NCBI GenBank assembly: GCA_023251155.1
Contig: JAHEZH010000044.1
Coordinates: 1-39,507 of the forward strand
Reading direction: 5' to 3'
Origin: Flammeovirgaceae bacterium
GTDB lineage: Bacteria > Bacteroidota > Bacteroidia > Cytophagales > Cyclobacteriaceae
DNA length: 39,507 bases
Shown: positions 33,250-39,507 of the stretch, one piece after another
Numbering within the stretch: the stretch's first letter is position 1
How the letters are laid out: every line of letters starts with the position of its first letter
Position numbers and translations under genes: made by a program
Notes under the pieces: generated by a model
Database searches by the model: none
Seen by the model: the letters and a program-made list of their open reading frames with translations, nothing else
Told to the model about the DNA's origin: nothing

Positions 33250-33283
33250 GCCCGTGGTGTTGAGTCATCACGGGCTTTCTTTT
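33250..33283 (+). terminator. Rho-independent terminator after the HmuY-like gene
   Basis: GCCCGTGGTG (33250-33259) pairs with CATCACGGGC (33266-33275), ten positions with one G-T wobble, loop of six, then TTTCTTTT. It ends the haem receptor operon 29 bases after the stop, separating it from the next iron unit. Bases 33284-33350 show nothing further. Confidence 0.88.
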
Positions 33284-33352
33284 GCGTCATTTTTATTACT
33301 CCTCGCGGTATTTATACTCATTGAAAAGTTAGTCCCAAGAGAAGATGCAGTT

Positions 33353-33377
33353 TACTTTTGTTTAGATTTAGTCTAAA
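33353..33377 (+). promoter_or_regulatory. Promoter and perfect iron box of the siderophore-receptor operon
   Basis: TACTTTTG at 33353-33360 fits TAnnTTTG; it is immediately followed by the perfect dyad TTTAGA (33361-33366) - TTTAG - TCTAAA (33372-33377). The predicted transcription start, around 33367, falls inside the dyad, so a bound repressor would block initiation. The nearest TTG upstream is 29 bases away, so the -33 element is not clear. Confidence 0.65.
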
Positions 33378-33652
33378 TAATTAATGTTCTGTTTTCTTCA
33401 GACGGAAGAAAAAGTCTCGCTCAGCCTAGGCCAATAGGCTGACCTATAATATGATGTTTAGGAGGACTTCAGGAATATATAATTGAAGGCTGCACATGAG
33501 TACCGGTTTAAAAGTGCAGCCTGTGTTTAGGTTTAGGTGAAGCTACCTGCGCGTTCTTGTATGGCTACCCCTGGCCATGTAAAGGACGGCAGGAAGCATA
33601 ACCCGTTCAGCATCTTCATTATTTAATCATTCATAATTATTCATAATCATTC
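33367..33652 (+). promoter_or_regulatory. Long structured 5' leader of the siderophore-receptor mRNA
   Basis: About 286 bases between the predicted start and the ATG at 33653 hold four successive stem-loops. (1) TTTTCTTC / GAAGAAAA, 33392-33399 and 33405-33412, loop AGACG. (2) TCAGCCTA / TAGGCTGA, 33421-33428 and 33435-33442. (3) AGGCTGCAC / GTGCAGCCT, 33487-33495 and 33514-33522. (4) an outer stem GCTACCTGC / GCAGGAAGC with one mismatch (33542-33550 and 33589-33597) enclosing ATGGC / GCCAT (33561-33565 and 33574-33578). Short ORFs lie at 33384-33437, 33451-33486, 33496-33540 and 33537-33626. No T-run follows any stem. I do not recognise a known riboswitch class; regulation by structure or leader-peptide translation is inference. 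Confidence 0.55.
33537..33626 (+). CDS. Possible 29-codon leader ORF before the siderophore receptor
   Basis: GTG at 33537 opens 29 codons, with an internal ATG at 33561, ending in TAA 26 bases before the receptor ATG. The product contains GHVKDGRKHNPFSIF, which is basic and His-containing and reads like real coding sequence. The GTG overlaps the TGA of a 14-codon ORF (33496-33540) in the GTGA arrangement typical of translational coupling. I know no family for it. It could also be chance. Confidence 0.3.
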   Translation: MKLPARSCMATPGHVKDGRKHNPFSIFII

Positions 33653-33654
33653 AT
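33625..33654 (+). repeat. Three tandem 10-bp repeats ending in the siderophore-receptor start codon
   Basis: AATCATTCAT, AATTATTCAT and AATCATTCAT follow one another without gap (33625-33634, 33635-33644, 33645-33654). The last copy supplies the first two bases of the ATG at 33653-33655. Ten bases is about one helical turn. The repeats occupy the ribosome-binding region, which is AT-rich as expected where Shine-Dalgarno pairing is not used. Confidence 0.85.
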
Positions 33655-36034
33655 GAGAATTGCTCTACTCGTTTTAGTATCATTCAGCAGCCTGTGTGCA
33701 TTAGCCCAATCAGGTCGTATAAAAGGAAGCGTAAAAACTTCCGATCAACAGGCCGCTCCCTATGTCAGCATTGTTTTAAAGGGAACCAATAAAGTGACCA
33801 CTACTGATCTGGACGGTGCTTACGAACTCAGAAACGTAACGCCCGGCAGCCACACGCTTTCTATATCATTTGTAGGTCATGAAGCCAGGGAGTTGGCTGT
33901 AACTGTTTATGCAGGTCAGACCACAACCGTTGCGGATATCCTATTAACAGAAAGCAGCAGCGAACTGCAAGAGGTGGTGATCACCGCGGATAAAGGTTAT
34001 AAAGAAGACCGGACCTCTGCGTCTTTGCGATTGACCACTCCGCTCATGGAGACATCACAAAATATTCAAATTGTGAACAGCAAATTGCTGGCCGATCAGC
34101 AGGTAACGTCTATGAGTGATGGTGTGATTCGCAACGTAAGTGGTGCTAACCGCCAGGAGCACTGGGGTGATTTGTATACCAACATCACCATGCGGGGATC
34201 ACAGATACAAGCATTCCGTAATGGCTTTAATGTAGTGGCTTCATATTGGGGGCCGCTTACAGAAGACATGAGCATTGTTGACCACATCGAATTTGTGAAA
34301 GGTCCCGCTGGTTTTATGTTAGCTAACGGTGATCCGGCAGGTTTGTATAATGTGGTGACGAAAAAACCGACCGGGCAAACCAAAGGTGAAGTGGCTTTCA
34401 CAGTAGGAAGCTTTGATATGTACCGAACCGCTCTCGATCTGGATGGTAAGCTTAGTAAGGACGGTAAATTACTTTATCGCCTCAATGTGGCAGGACAGAA
34501 CAAAAAATCATTCCGTGACTATGAGTTTAACAACCGCTATACCTTCGCGCCAGTTATTTCGTATCAGTTGGATGAGAAAACAAAACTGACCGCAGAATAC
34601 AACCTTCAATATGCAAAGATGTCGGATGTAGGTTCTTTCTACATGTTCTCTACAGACGGTTATGCTACTTTGCCACGTGATTTTTCTGTACTTGCCCCGG
34701 GAATGGACCCGACCAAAATCAGTGATCAAAGCGGTTACCTGATGCTGGAGCATAAAATCGATGACAACTGGAAACTGACTTCGCAGGCCTCTTACTTCCA
34801 TTACAATCAGACCGGAAGTTCATTATGGCCTGCAGCAGTCAATACCGATGGCACCATGATACGAAGTGTCGGTATATGGGATGCCAAAAGTGAAATGACG
34901 ATGGCGCAATTATTCCTGAATGGCGATGTTCAAACCGGTGGAATTCATCACCGCATATTGGCGGGAATAGATATGGCCCGCAAGGATTACCTGGCGGATT
35001 GGGGACAGTCGCACTCACTGGACACCGAAGACAGTAAGTTTGATACGAAAGATCCTCACAACAACCCAAGTAATGGATATCCTGACTTTGATCGTTCGTT
35101 GCCTCTGGAACAACGTGCCGGAGGTGTTATTGGAAACAGGTATTCGGCTGTTTATATTCAGGATGAACTGGGCTTCTTTGAAAATAGATTACGACTCACC
35201 CTGGCAGGTCGCTATACCTATGCGGCCCAGAATTACACCTATACGAATAATGGCGATGTGTATTCATCCAAACACTTCTCTCCTCGTGCTGGACTGAGTT
35301 ATTCCGTAAATGATCGTACTTCGGTTTATGCACTTTATGACCAGGCATTTATTCCACAATCGGGAAGAACTCTTTCCGGCAATTCAGCCAGGCCGGTAAC
35401 AGGAAATAATGTTGAGTTTGGTGTGAAGAGAGATTGGCTTGAAGGTAAGTGGAATACTACTTTGTCGATCTACAAAATCATCAAGAATAATGAATTAGCT
35501 CCGACAAGTTATGCCCCCAATGCACCAGGGGTAGAAGTGGGCAAGAGGGCGCAGGGAATAGAGTTTGATATCCGCGGAGAGCTTGTAAAAGGATTAAATG
35601 TAACCGCCAACTATGCCTATACGGATGCTGAAGTGACCAACGTTGCCGGCCAGCCAGTGGATGTAACGATTACCGATGGGCAACGCATCGCAGGATCAAA
35701 CAAGCACACGTACAATGGCTGGGTGAGTTATAAAATTCAAAGCGGCAAATTGCAAGGCGCAGGTGTATCGGGTGGATTTACGTACCTGGCCGATCGCGCT
35801 ACAGGAAGTTACAGTAAAACCAATCCTGAACAGAATCTTCCTGACTATTTTAAAATGGATGGTGGTTTATTCTGGGAGAACGGTAAAGTGAGAATAGCAG
35901 GGAATGTGTTCAATATCCTTGATAAGTACCTGTATGGTGGCGCATATTATTCAGGCTACTTTGCTAACAATGTTTATTCATGGCAGGCAGAAGCACCGCG
36001 CAATTATCGCGTCAGTGTTACTTACAAATTTTAA
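33653..36034 (+). CDS. TonB-dependent siderophore receptor with carboxypeptidase-like N-terminal domain
   Basis: A 793-residue outer-membrane receptor. Signal peptide 1-19; CarboxypepD_reg-like beta-sandwich (about 22-105, GRIKGSVKTSDQQAAPYVSI, GAYELRNVTPGSHTLSI); TonB box region LQEVVITA; plug (about 120-230, with MRGSQIQAFRNGFN, EFVKGPAGFMLANGDPAGL and YNVVTKKP); and a barrel ending YRVSVTYKF with the C-terminal Phe. The plug motifs place it with ferric-siderophore receptors of the FhuA/FpvA/FcuA type. The ligand is not predictable. A PepSY membrane gene follows after 32 bases, and the upstream region has a perfect iron box and a long leader. Confidence 0.94.
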   Translation: MRIALLVLVSFSSLCALAQSGRIKGSVKTSDQQAAPYVSIVLKGTNKVTTTDLDGAYELRNVTPGSHTLSISFVGHEARELAVTVYAGQTTTVADILLTESSSELQEVVITADKGYKEDRTSASLRLTTPLMETSQNIQIVNSKLLADQQVTSMSDGVIRNVSGANRQEHWGDLYTNITMRGSQIQAFRNGFNVVASYWGPLTEDMSIVDHIEFVKGPAGFMLANGDPAGLYNVVTKKPTGQTKGEVAFTVGSFDMYRTALDLDGKLSKDGKLLYRLNVAGQNKKSFRDYEFNNRYTFAPVISYQLDEKTKLTAEYNLQYAKMSDVGSFYMFSTDGYATLPRDFSVLAPGMDPTKISDQSGYLMLEHKIDDNWKLTSQASYFHYNQTGSSLWPAAVNTDGTMIRSVGIWDAKSEMTMAQLFLNGDVQTGGIHHRILAGIDMARKDYLADWGQSHSLDTEDSKFDTKDPHNNPSNGYPDFDRSLPLEQRAGGVIGNRYSAVYIQDELGFFENRLRLTLAGRYTYAAQNYTYTNNGDVYSSKHFSPRAGLSYSVNDRTSVYALYDQAFIPQSGRTLSGNSARPVTGNNVEFGVKRDWLEGKWNTTLSIYKIIKNNELAPTSYAPNAPGVEVGKRAQGIEFDIRGELVKGLNVTANYAYTDAEVTNVAGQPVDVTITDGQRIAGSNKHTYNGWVSYKIQSGKLQGAGVSGGFTYLADRATGSYSKTNPEQNLPDYFKMDGGLFWENGKVRIAGNVFNILDKYLYGGAYYSGYFANNVYSWQAEAPRNYRVSVTYKF

Positions 36035-36066
36035 TTTTTAAAATAAAAAGGAACGGCTGATCACAC

Positions 36067-37251
36067 ATGACCTTTAAGAAAGCAATCGGTAAACTTCACC
36101 TCTGGCTCGGATTCACTTCCGGGCTGGTGGTTGTATTTCTCGGTATCACCGGATGCCTGCTTGCTTTTCAAAAAGAAATTGAACTGCTTACTGTTCCTTA
36201 CCAGTTTGTAGCGAAACAAGACAAACCTTTTCTTGCTCCTTCAGAAATCAAGAAAATCACAGACAGAACATTGCCGGATAAAATCGTGCATGGCATTGCG
36301 TATGGAGGGCCAGACAAAGCCATTGTAGCCAGTTTTTACAGTTTGGATTATTATTACCTGATGTACATCAATCCCTACACCGGTGAAGTACTGAAAACAA
36401 AAAACATGGCCGATGATTTTTTTCGTATCGTGATCAACGGCCATTTTTACTTATGGCTTCCGCCCGATATTGGTCAGCCGGTGGTAGCCTCCGCTACATT
36501 GATTTTTGTGGTGATGATGATTACCGGTCTGATATTATGGTGGCCGAAAAATAAATCAGCAGCCAAACAACGGTTTACGATCAAGTGGAATGCAAAATGG
36601 CGCAGAATGAATTATGATCTTCATAACGTGCTTGGATTTTATATGACGTGGATCGCGATCATTATCGCTGCGACCGGTTTGGTGTTTGGATTTCAATGGT
36701 TTGCCAAATCCGTATACTGGGTAACCTCAGGGGGCAAGCAAATGACAGCGTTCTATATGCCCGTGTCGGATCAACTGGTTAATCCAACGCTCGATGCTCC
36801 GGCAATTGATATTTTATGGACCCGCATGAGCAAGGAATATCCGTCTGCCAAAGTACTTGAGGTACATGTTCCAGAATCGGATTCAGCGGCTATTGAAGTA
36901 GCCGCTAATCCGGATGACGATACCTATTGGCAGGCCGACTATCGGTACTTTGATCAGTATACGTTGAGTGAAATTCCGGTTACCCATGTTTATGGCAAAC
37001 TGGAAAACGCGACGGCAGCCGATAAGATCGCCCGCATGAATTATGATATTCACGTAGGGGCGGTGGCCGGTCTGCCAGGAAAGATCATGGCTTTTATCGC
37101 CAGTTTGATCTGTGCCAGCTTGCCGGTAACGGGGGTGTACATCTGGTGGGGGCGAAGGAAAAAACAAAAGAACAAAGTGCAAAAGGAAAGCGCAGTTTAT
37201 CAGCCAGAAAAACGGGTTTCCACGAAACGGGTAAAGGTGATGGCCCGTTGA
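36067..37251 (+). CDS. PepSY-TM inner-membrane protein (iron-regulated reductase-like)
   Basis: A 394-residue PepSY-associated membrane protein of the PiuB/FoxB-like type. Four transmembrane helices are visible: about residues 14-34 (GFTSGLVVVFLGITGCLLAF), 140-158, 190-212, and 335-355 near the C-terminus. A soluble periplasmic PepSY-like domain separates them. Conserved His residues are in KLHLWLG, NGHFYLWLP, DLHNVLGFY and NYDIHVGAV, suggestive of haem ligands. Such proteins are often encoded next to ferri-siderophore receptors and are thought to reduce or release iron in the periplasm. The gene lies 32 bases after the receptor and probably shares its transcript. Confidence 0.92.
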   Translation: MTFKKAIGKLHLWLGFTSGLVVVFLGITGCLLAFQKEIELLTVPYQFVAKQDKPFLAPSEIKKITDRTLPDKIVHGIAYGGPDKAIVASFYSLDYYYLMYINPYTGEVLKTKNMADDFFRIVINGHFYLWLPPDIGQPVVASATLIFVVMMITGLILWWPKNKSAAKQRFTIKWNAKWRRMNYDLHNVLGFYMTWIAIIIAATGLVFGFQWFAKSVYWVTSGGKQMTAFYMPVSDQLVNPTLDAPAIDILWTRMSKEYPSAKVLEVHVPESDSAAIEVAANPDDDTYWQADYRYFDQYTLSEIPVTHVYGKLENATAADKIARMNYDIHVGAVAGLPGKIMAFIASLICASLPVTGVYIWWGRRKKQKNKVQKESAVYQPEKRVSTKRVKVMAR

Positions 37252-37275
37252 GTAAATGCTGAACTGAAAATTGGG

Positions 37276-37283
37276 TATCTTTG
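37276..37283 (+). promoter_or_regulatory. -7 promoter element TATCTTTG of the DUF4920 gene
   Basis: TATCTTTG is an exact TAnnTTTG match, 19 bases before the ATG at 37303. The nearest TTG upstream (37248-37250) is 25 bases away, slightly long for a -33 element. It marks the end of the iron island. Confidence 0.5.
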
Positions 37284-37302
37284 ATCACCTTTAAACAAAA
37301 AA

Positions 37303-37779
37303 ATGATGAAAAACGTATTCCTATTTAGCTTTTTGATGATAGCAGGTATTGCTGTCTACGCTCAGCCGCCTCAGGTTCCAGCTAATGCAGGGGCTACTTT
37401 CGGTGCTGTTGTTACTCCGGAAGGTGCAGTACCTGTTGGCCAGGTTCCAAGCCTGTTGGCAAGCAAGGAGAGTGCTCACATGAAAGTGACTGCCAAAGTA
37501 ATTGATGTTTGCCCCAAGAAGGGATGCTGGATGCAACTGGAAATGCCTGATCAAAGCAAGATGTTAGTGAAGTTCAAAGACTACGGCTTTTTCGTGCCCA
37601 CAGCCATGATTGGTAAAACAGTAGTGATTGATGGAGAAGCAAAGACCGTTGTTACTTCGGTGGATGAACTGAAGCACTATGCCGAAGATGCGAAGAAATC
37701 AAAAGAGGAGATTGCTGCCATTACAGCACCTAAGAAGGAAATTCGCTTTACGGCAGACGGTGTTCTGGTCACGAAATAA
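37303..37779 (+). CDS. DUF4920-family secreted protein
   Basis: A 158-residue exported protein: signal peptide of about 20 residues ending VYAQ, then the DUF4920 core, a small beta-rich OB-like fold. The signature VIDVCPKKGCWMQLEMPD contains the conserved Cys-x4-Cys pair and Trp, followed by VKFKDYGFFVPT. The Cys pair may bind metal or form a disulfide. Members are lipoprotein-like or periplasmic and of unknown function. It has its own promoter and is followed after 14 bases by a DUF3817 gene. Confidence 0.9.
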   Translation: MMKNVFLFSFLMIAGIAVYAQPPQVPANAGATFGAVVTPEGAVPVGQVPSLLASKESAHMKVTAKVIDVCPKKGCWMQLEMPDQSKMLVKFKDYGFFVPTAMIGKTVVIDGEAKTVVTSVDELKHYAEDAKKSKEEIAAITAPKKEIRFTADGVLVTK

Positions 37780-37793
37780 TAAGAACCGGATTG

Positions 37794-38105
37794 ATGAACG
37801 CGATAAGAAATTTAAGATTCATTGGTATAGCAGAAGGAATTTCATTTCTGGTGTTGTTACTGATTGCTATGCCACTGAAATATTTTCTGGGAGTACTTAT
37901 GGCCGTGAAAGTGGTAGGATGGATGCACGGGGTATTGTTCATCGCTTACATTCTGGTGGTGCTCCTGGCCATCAAAGCCATGGACTGGAGTTTCTTCGGA
38001 GTAGTTATCGCATTGCTAGCGTCACTTATTCCCGGTGGTACGTTTGTGCTTGACCGCTCATGGAAGCGAAGAGAACAAGTACTGAGACAAGCATCAGTAA
38101 ACTAA
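37794..38105 (+). CDS. DUF3817-family small membrane protein
   Basis: A 103-residue protein with three hydrophobic helices (about 10-28, 38-58 and 68-88). It has the family features NLRFIGIAEGISFLVLLLIA, MPLKYFLG, VGWMHGVLFIAYI and the basic end RSWKRREQ. Function is unknown; members resemble a transmembrane domain sometimes fused to MFS proteins. The ATG at 37794 is used; an overlapping TTG three bases upstream adds only one codon. Confidence 0.9.
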   Translation: MNAIRNLRFIGIAEGISFLVLLLIAMPLKYFLGVLMAVKVVGWMHGVLFIAYILVVLLAIKAMDWSFFGVVIALLASLIPGGTFVLDRSWKRREQVLRQASVN

Positions 38106-38125
38106 TCACGTCAACAGTTTGATGA

Positions 38126-38452
38126 ATGGGCTGCAACTTTGAGATCCTTTCAGAAAATGAGTACGGTTACATTGGTAAGTGTACCTGTTGCGAGGAGTTC
38201 AACTTTGCATATAAAAATCTGCTGATCACGTTTAGTGAAGAGCATCTCTTTCATTTTTCGGATTGGCTGATCAGCAATCAGAATAATCCTGATTTCCTTT
38301 TTGATCTTCCTCACGGAAAATCACGTATCTATCGCAGCCCGGCAGAGAATCTGTTCATCACTTTTGATGTAGACGAACTTCAGGAGCTCTCGCAGTTATT
38401 TACGGAAACAAAACTGGTACTTGAAGCGCGGAAAATAGTCACACCCGAATAA
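38126..38452 (+). CDS. Small Cys-containing protein, DUF6686-like
   Basis: A 108-residue soluble protein with an N-terminal Cys cluster (MGCNFEILSE, then YIGKCTCCEEFNFAYKN) that could bind a metal or an iron-sulfur centre. The rest is mixed alpha/beta with acidic patches. The layout resembles the DUF6686 family of Bacteroidota, which I assign with moderate certainty. It lies 20 bases after the DUF3817 gene and ends at a terminator. An ATG four bases upstream is out of frame. Confidence 0.75.
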   Translation: MGCNFEILSENEYGYIGKCTCCEEFNFAYKNLLITFSEEHLFHFSDWLISNQNNPDFLFDLPHGKSRIYRSPAENLFITFDVDELQELSQLFTETKLVLEARKIVTPE

Positions 38453-38456
38453 TCAG

Positions 38457-38504
38457 AAAGAAGTCGTGCATAAGTGATTTGATCATTGGCATGACTTCTT
38501 TTTT
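38457..38504 (+). terminator. Terminator between the DUF6686-like gene and the AraC-type gene
   Basis: AAAGAAGTCGTGC (38457-38469) pairs with GCATGACTTCTTT (38489-38501), thirteen positions with one G-T wobble, followed by further T. The two genes converge here, so it can end transcription from the left and, with a weaker T-run, from the right. Confidence 0.8.
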
Positions 38505-38506
38505 AG

Positions 38507-38896
38507 TTACCACTCGTTCACCACTCCATCCATTCTCAACCGGGCAGGCGTTATTCCAAATCTTTTTCTGAAGGCCGTGCTGAAATGATGCACGTGTTTA
38601 TAGCCTGTTTCATTCGCAATCTCTTTCATACTTCGTTCAGTATTCATTAATTCCTTGCGTGCGTGAGCCATTCTCAGTCGTTGTAAATAAGAGAAAACCG
38701 AATGGCCAAAGAGCATGCGGAAGCCGAGCTTCAGAATGTATTCATTGGTCGCAAACCGGGCACAGATTTGGTCAATAGTATGTTCCTCCAGAAAATGAGT
38801 ACGCAGATGATCACGAACACTGTTGAGCATCGGCCGGTGTTGCATAATTGTTTTTACCCGGTAATCGGTTTCTGAAGCGATCTCTGAATAGTCCAT
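38507..38896 (-). CDS. Small AraC-family DNA-binding protein (HTH domain only)
   Basis: A 129-residue protein that consists of an AraC-type double HTH (about 25-125): HTIDQICARFATNEYILKLG, then SMKEIANETGYKHVHHFSTA followed by FRKRFGITPARLRM. There is no sensory domain. The N-terminal 24 residues are unrelated. Single-domain AraC proteins are often expressed under a second regulator; the next gene upstream is a NarL-type response regulator. A perfect palindrome (39001-39016) is 105 bases upstream of its start. It could be a truncated gene or a normal short SoxS/MarA-like regulator. Confidence 0.8.
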   Translation of the reverse strand: MDYSEIASETDYRVKTIMQHRPMLNSVRDHLRTHFLEEHTIDQICARFATNEYILKLGFRMLFGHSVFSYLQRLRMAHARKELMNTERSMKEIANETGYKHVHHFSTAFRKRFGITPARLRMDGVVNEW

Positions 38897-39000
38897 ATCG
38901 ATTGTATGAATAGCATTGAGCTACTGCATGATCCTCTAAACTATGGATGGCCTTTTCAGGTTGATGTTTTGACGCTTTAATTTGGAATCGGATCACTAAA

Positions 39001-39016
39001 TACGGGAATTCCCGTA
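39001..39016. promoter_or_regulatory. Perfect 16-bp palindrome upstream of the small AraC gene
   Basis: TACGGGAATTCCCGTA is a perfect inverted repeat with no gap. It lies between the partial response regulator gene (stop at 39046) and the AraC-type gene (start at 38896), both on the minus strand. The symmetry and GC-rich arms in an AT-rich gap suggest a protein-binding site, possibly for the adjacent NarL-type regulator. The rest of the gap shows no TAnnTTTG element. Confidence 0.55.
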
Positions 39017-39045
39017 GGGTAGTGGTCTTTTCAAAAGAGTCGGAT

Positions 39046-39507
39046 CTAAAAAGCCGTAATACCTTGTTCTTTCGCGTATTGAATCAGTTGTGCCAGCGAA
39101 GAAAGTTTGAGCTTGCGTTTGATATTGGTGCGATGAGTATCTGCTGTGCGGTCACTGATAAAGAGTTCTGCGGCTATTTCTTTATTTGTTTTCCCAGCCA
39201 CAATCAGTTTGAGCATTTGCTTTTCACGATCGGTAAGTTCTTCCTTACCCGAAGTTATTTTACTGGTGATACCTGCAGTGATAAAACTACTTCCCTTTAC
39301 AATTCGCTGAATGCTATCGATGAACACATCGCGCTCTACATTTTTCAGAAGATAGCCATGCGCTCCGGCCGCAATCATCCGGTTTACAAAATACGATTCG
39401 TTATGCATGGTAAGGGCCATTACCTTCATCTTCGGAAAATTTTGGAGTAGCATCTTTACCGTTTCTACTCCATCCATATCGGGCATTTCAATGTCGACAA
39501 TGCAAAT
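39046..39507 (-). CDS. NarL/FixJ-type response regulator, 5' end outside the window
   Basis: The reading frame runs off the right edge of the window: beyond the first internal ATG it continues upstream as ICIVDIEMPDMDG, which includes the phosphoacceptor Asp, so the gene begins outside. The receiver (ending GAHGYLLKNVERD) is followed by a LuxR-type HTH (LTDREKQMLKLIVAGKTNKE, then IAAELFISDRTADTHRTNIK). It would be activated by a histidine kinase, presumably encoded further right. The C-terminus is complete. Its target may include the palindrome and AraC gene immediately downstream. Confidence 0.93.
   Translation of the reverse strand: MCIVDIEMPDMDGVETVKMLLQNFPKMKVMALTMHNESYFVNRMIAAGAHGYLLKNVERDVFIDSIQRIVKGSSFITAGITSKITSGKEELTDREKQMLKLIVAGKTNKEIAAELFISDRTADTHRTNIKRKLKLSSLAQLIQYAKEQGITAF

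Noticed and set aside
33555..33612. Minus-strand coding remnant in the leader region
   Set aside because: About 24 open codons on the minus strand carry no recognisable family; the stem-loops and plus-strand ORFs explain the region better.
33367..33652. Known cobalamin, TPP or SAM riboswitch in the siderophore-receptor leader
   Set aside because: I could not find the conserved core sequences of these classes; a covariance-model search would be needed to settle it.
1..39507. tRNA, rRNA, CRISPR or insertion-sequence features
   Set aside because: Intergenic regions were read on both strands; none shows cloverleaf, repeat-spacer or transposase signatures.

Overview
ORGANISM. The window looks like chromosomal DNA of a Bacteroidota bacterium, most likely order Cytophagales. 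The evidence is lineage-typical families (a type IX secretion sorting tail, DUF4199, DUF3078, DUF4920, DUF3817, HmuY, a SusC-style TonB receptor with a carboxypeptidase-like N-terminal domain), repeated TAnnTTTG -7 promoter elements, and almost no Shine-Dalgarno sequences. I see no tRNA, rRNA, CRISPR array, insertion sequence or phage gene. LAYOUT, LEFT HALF (1-24199): the 3' end of a ComM/YifB-type ATPase; a membrane-tethered LuxR-type regulator, a DUF4199 membrane protein and two VOC proteins; a short complex I operon with only nuoA-nuoB-nuoC-nuoD; a bifunctional NAD(P)H-hydrate repair enzyme; a tiny protein that is almost only a T9SS sorting domain; a gluconokinase followed by a decayed 6-phosphogluconate dehydrogenase; and, on the minus strand, threonine aldolase, a PDZ-containing M28 peptidase lipoprotein and asnS. 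Divergent from asnS are rpoN (sigma-54) and a PAP2-like membrane protein. Then come a small orphan gene, an M16 peptidase, an O-methyltransferase, a LysM lytic transglycosylase, a receiver-only response regulator, a DUF3078 protein, a GNAT acetyltransferase and a HerA-like (DUF853) ATPase. LAYOUT, RIGHT HALF (24267-37251): a 13-kb iron and haem acquisition island. A minus-strand operon encodes an outer-membrane beta-barrel, a Tat-exported Rieske protein, an imelysin lipoprotein and a di-haem (DUF1111) cytochrome. An AraC-type regulator is divergent from a haem TonB receptor (FRAP and NPDL motifs with the intervening His) and a HmuY-like lipoprotein carrying an extra Calx-beta-like domain. Next is a TonB-dependent siderophore receptor followed by a PepSY-TM reductase-like membrane protein. 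The window ends with DUF4920, DUF3817 and DUF6686-like genes, a small AraC-type DNA-binding protein and a partial NarL-type response regulator. HOW IT WORKS TOGETHER, AND THE MOST INTERESTING SIGNAL. The same dyad, TTTAGA-N5-TCTAAA with at most one mismatch, lies upstream of all three iron transcription units (28432-28448, 29692-29708, 33361-33377), so I infer one iron-responsive repressor controls the island. The siderophore-receptor unit also has an unusual 286-nt leader. It starts at the operator, holds four successive stem-loops and a chain of short ORFs (the last overlapping its predecessor as GTGA), and ends in three exact 10-bp tandem repeats running into the receptor start codon. I recognise no known riboswitch in it. 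This leader and the Rieske-imelysin-di-haem-porin operon are the best candidates for undescribed biology here.
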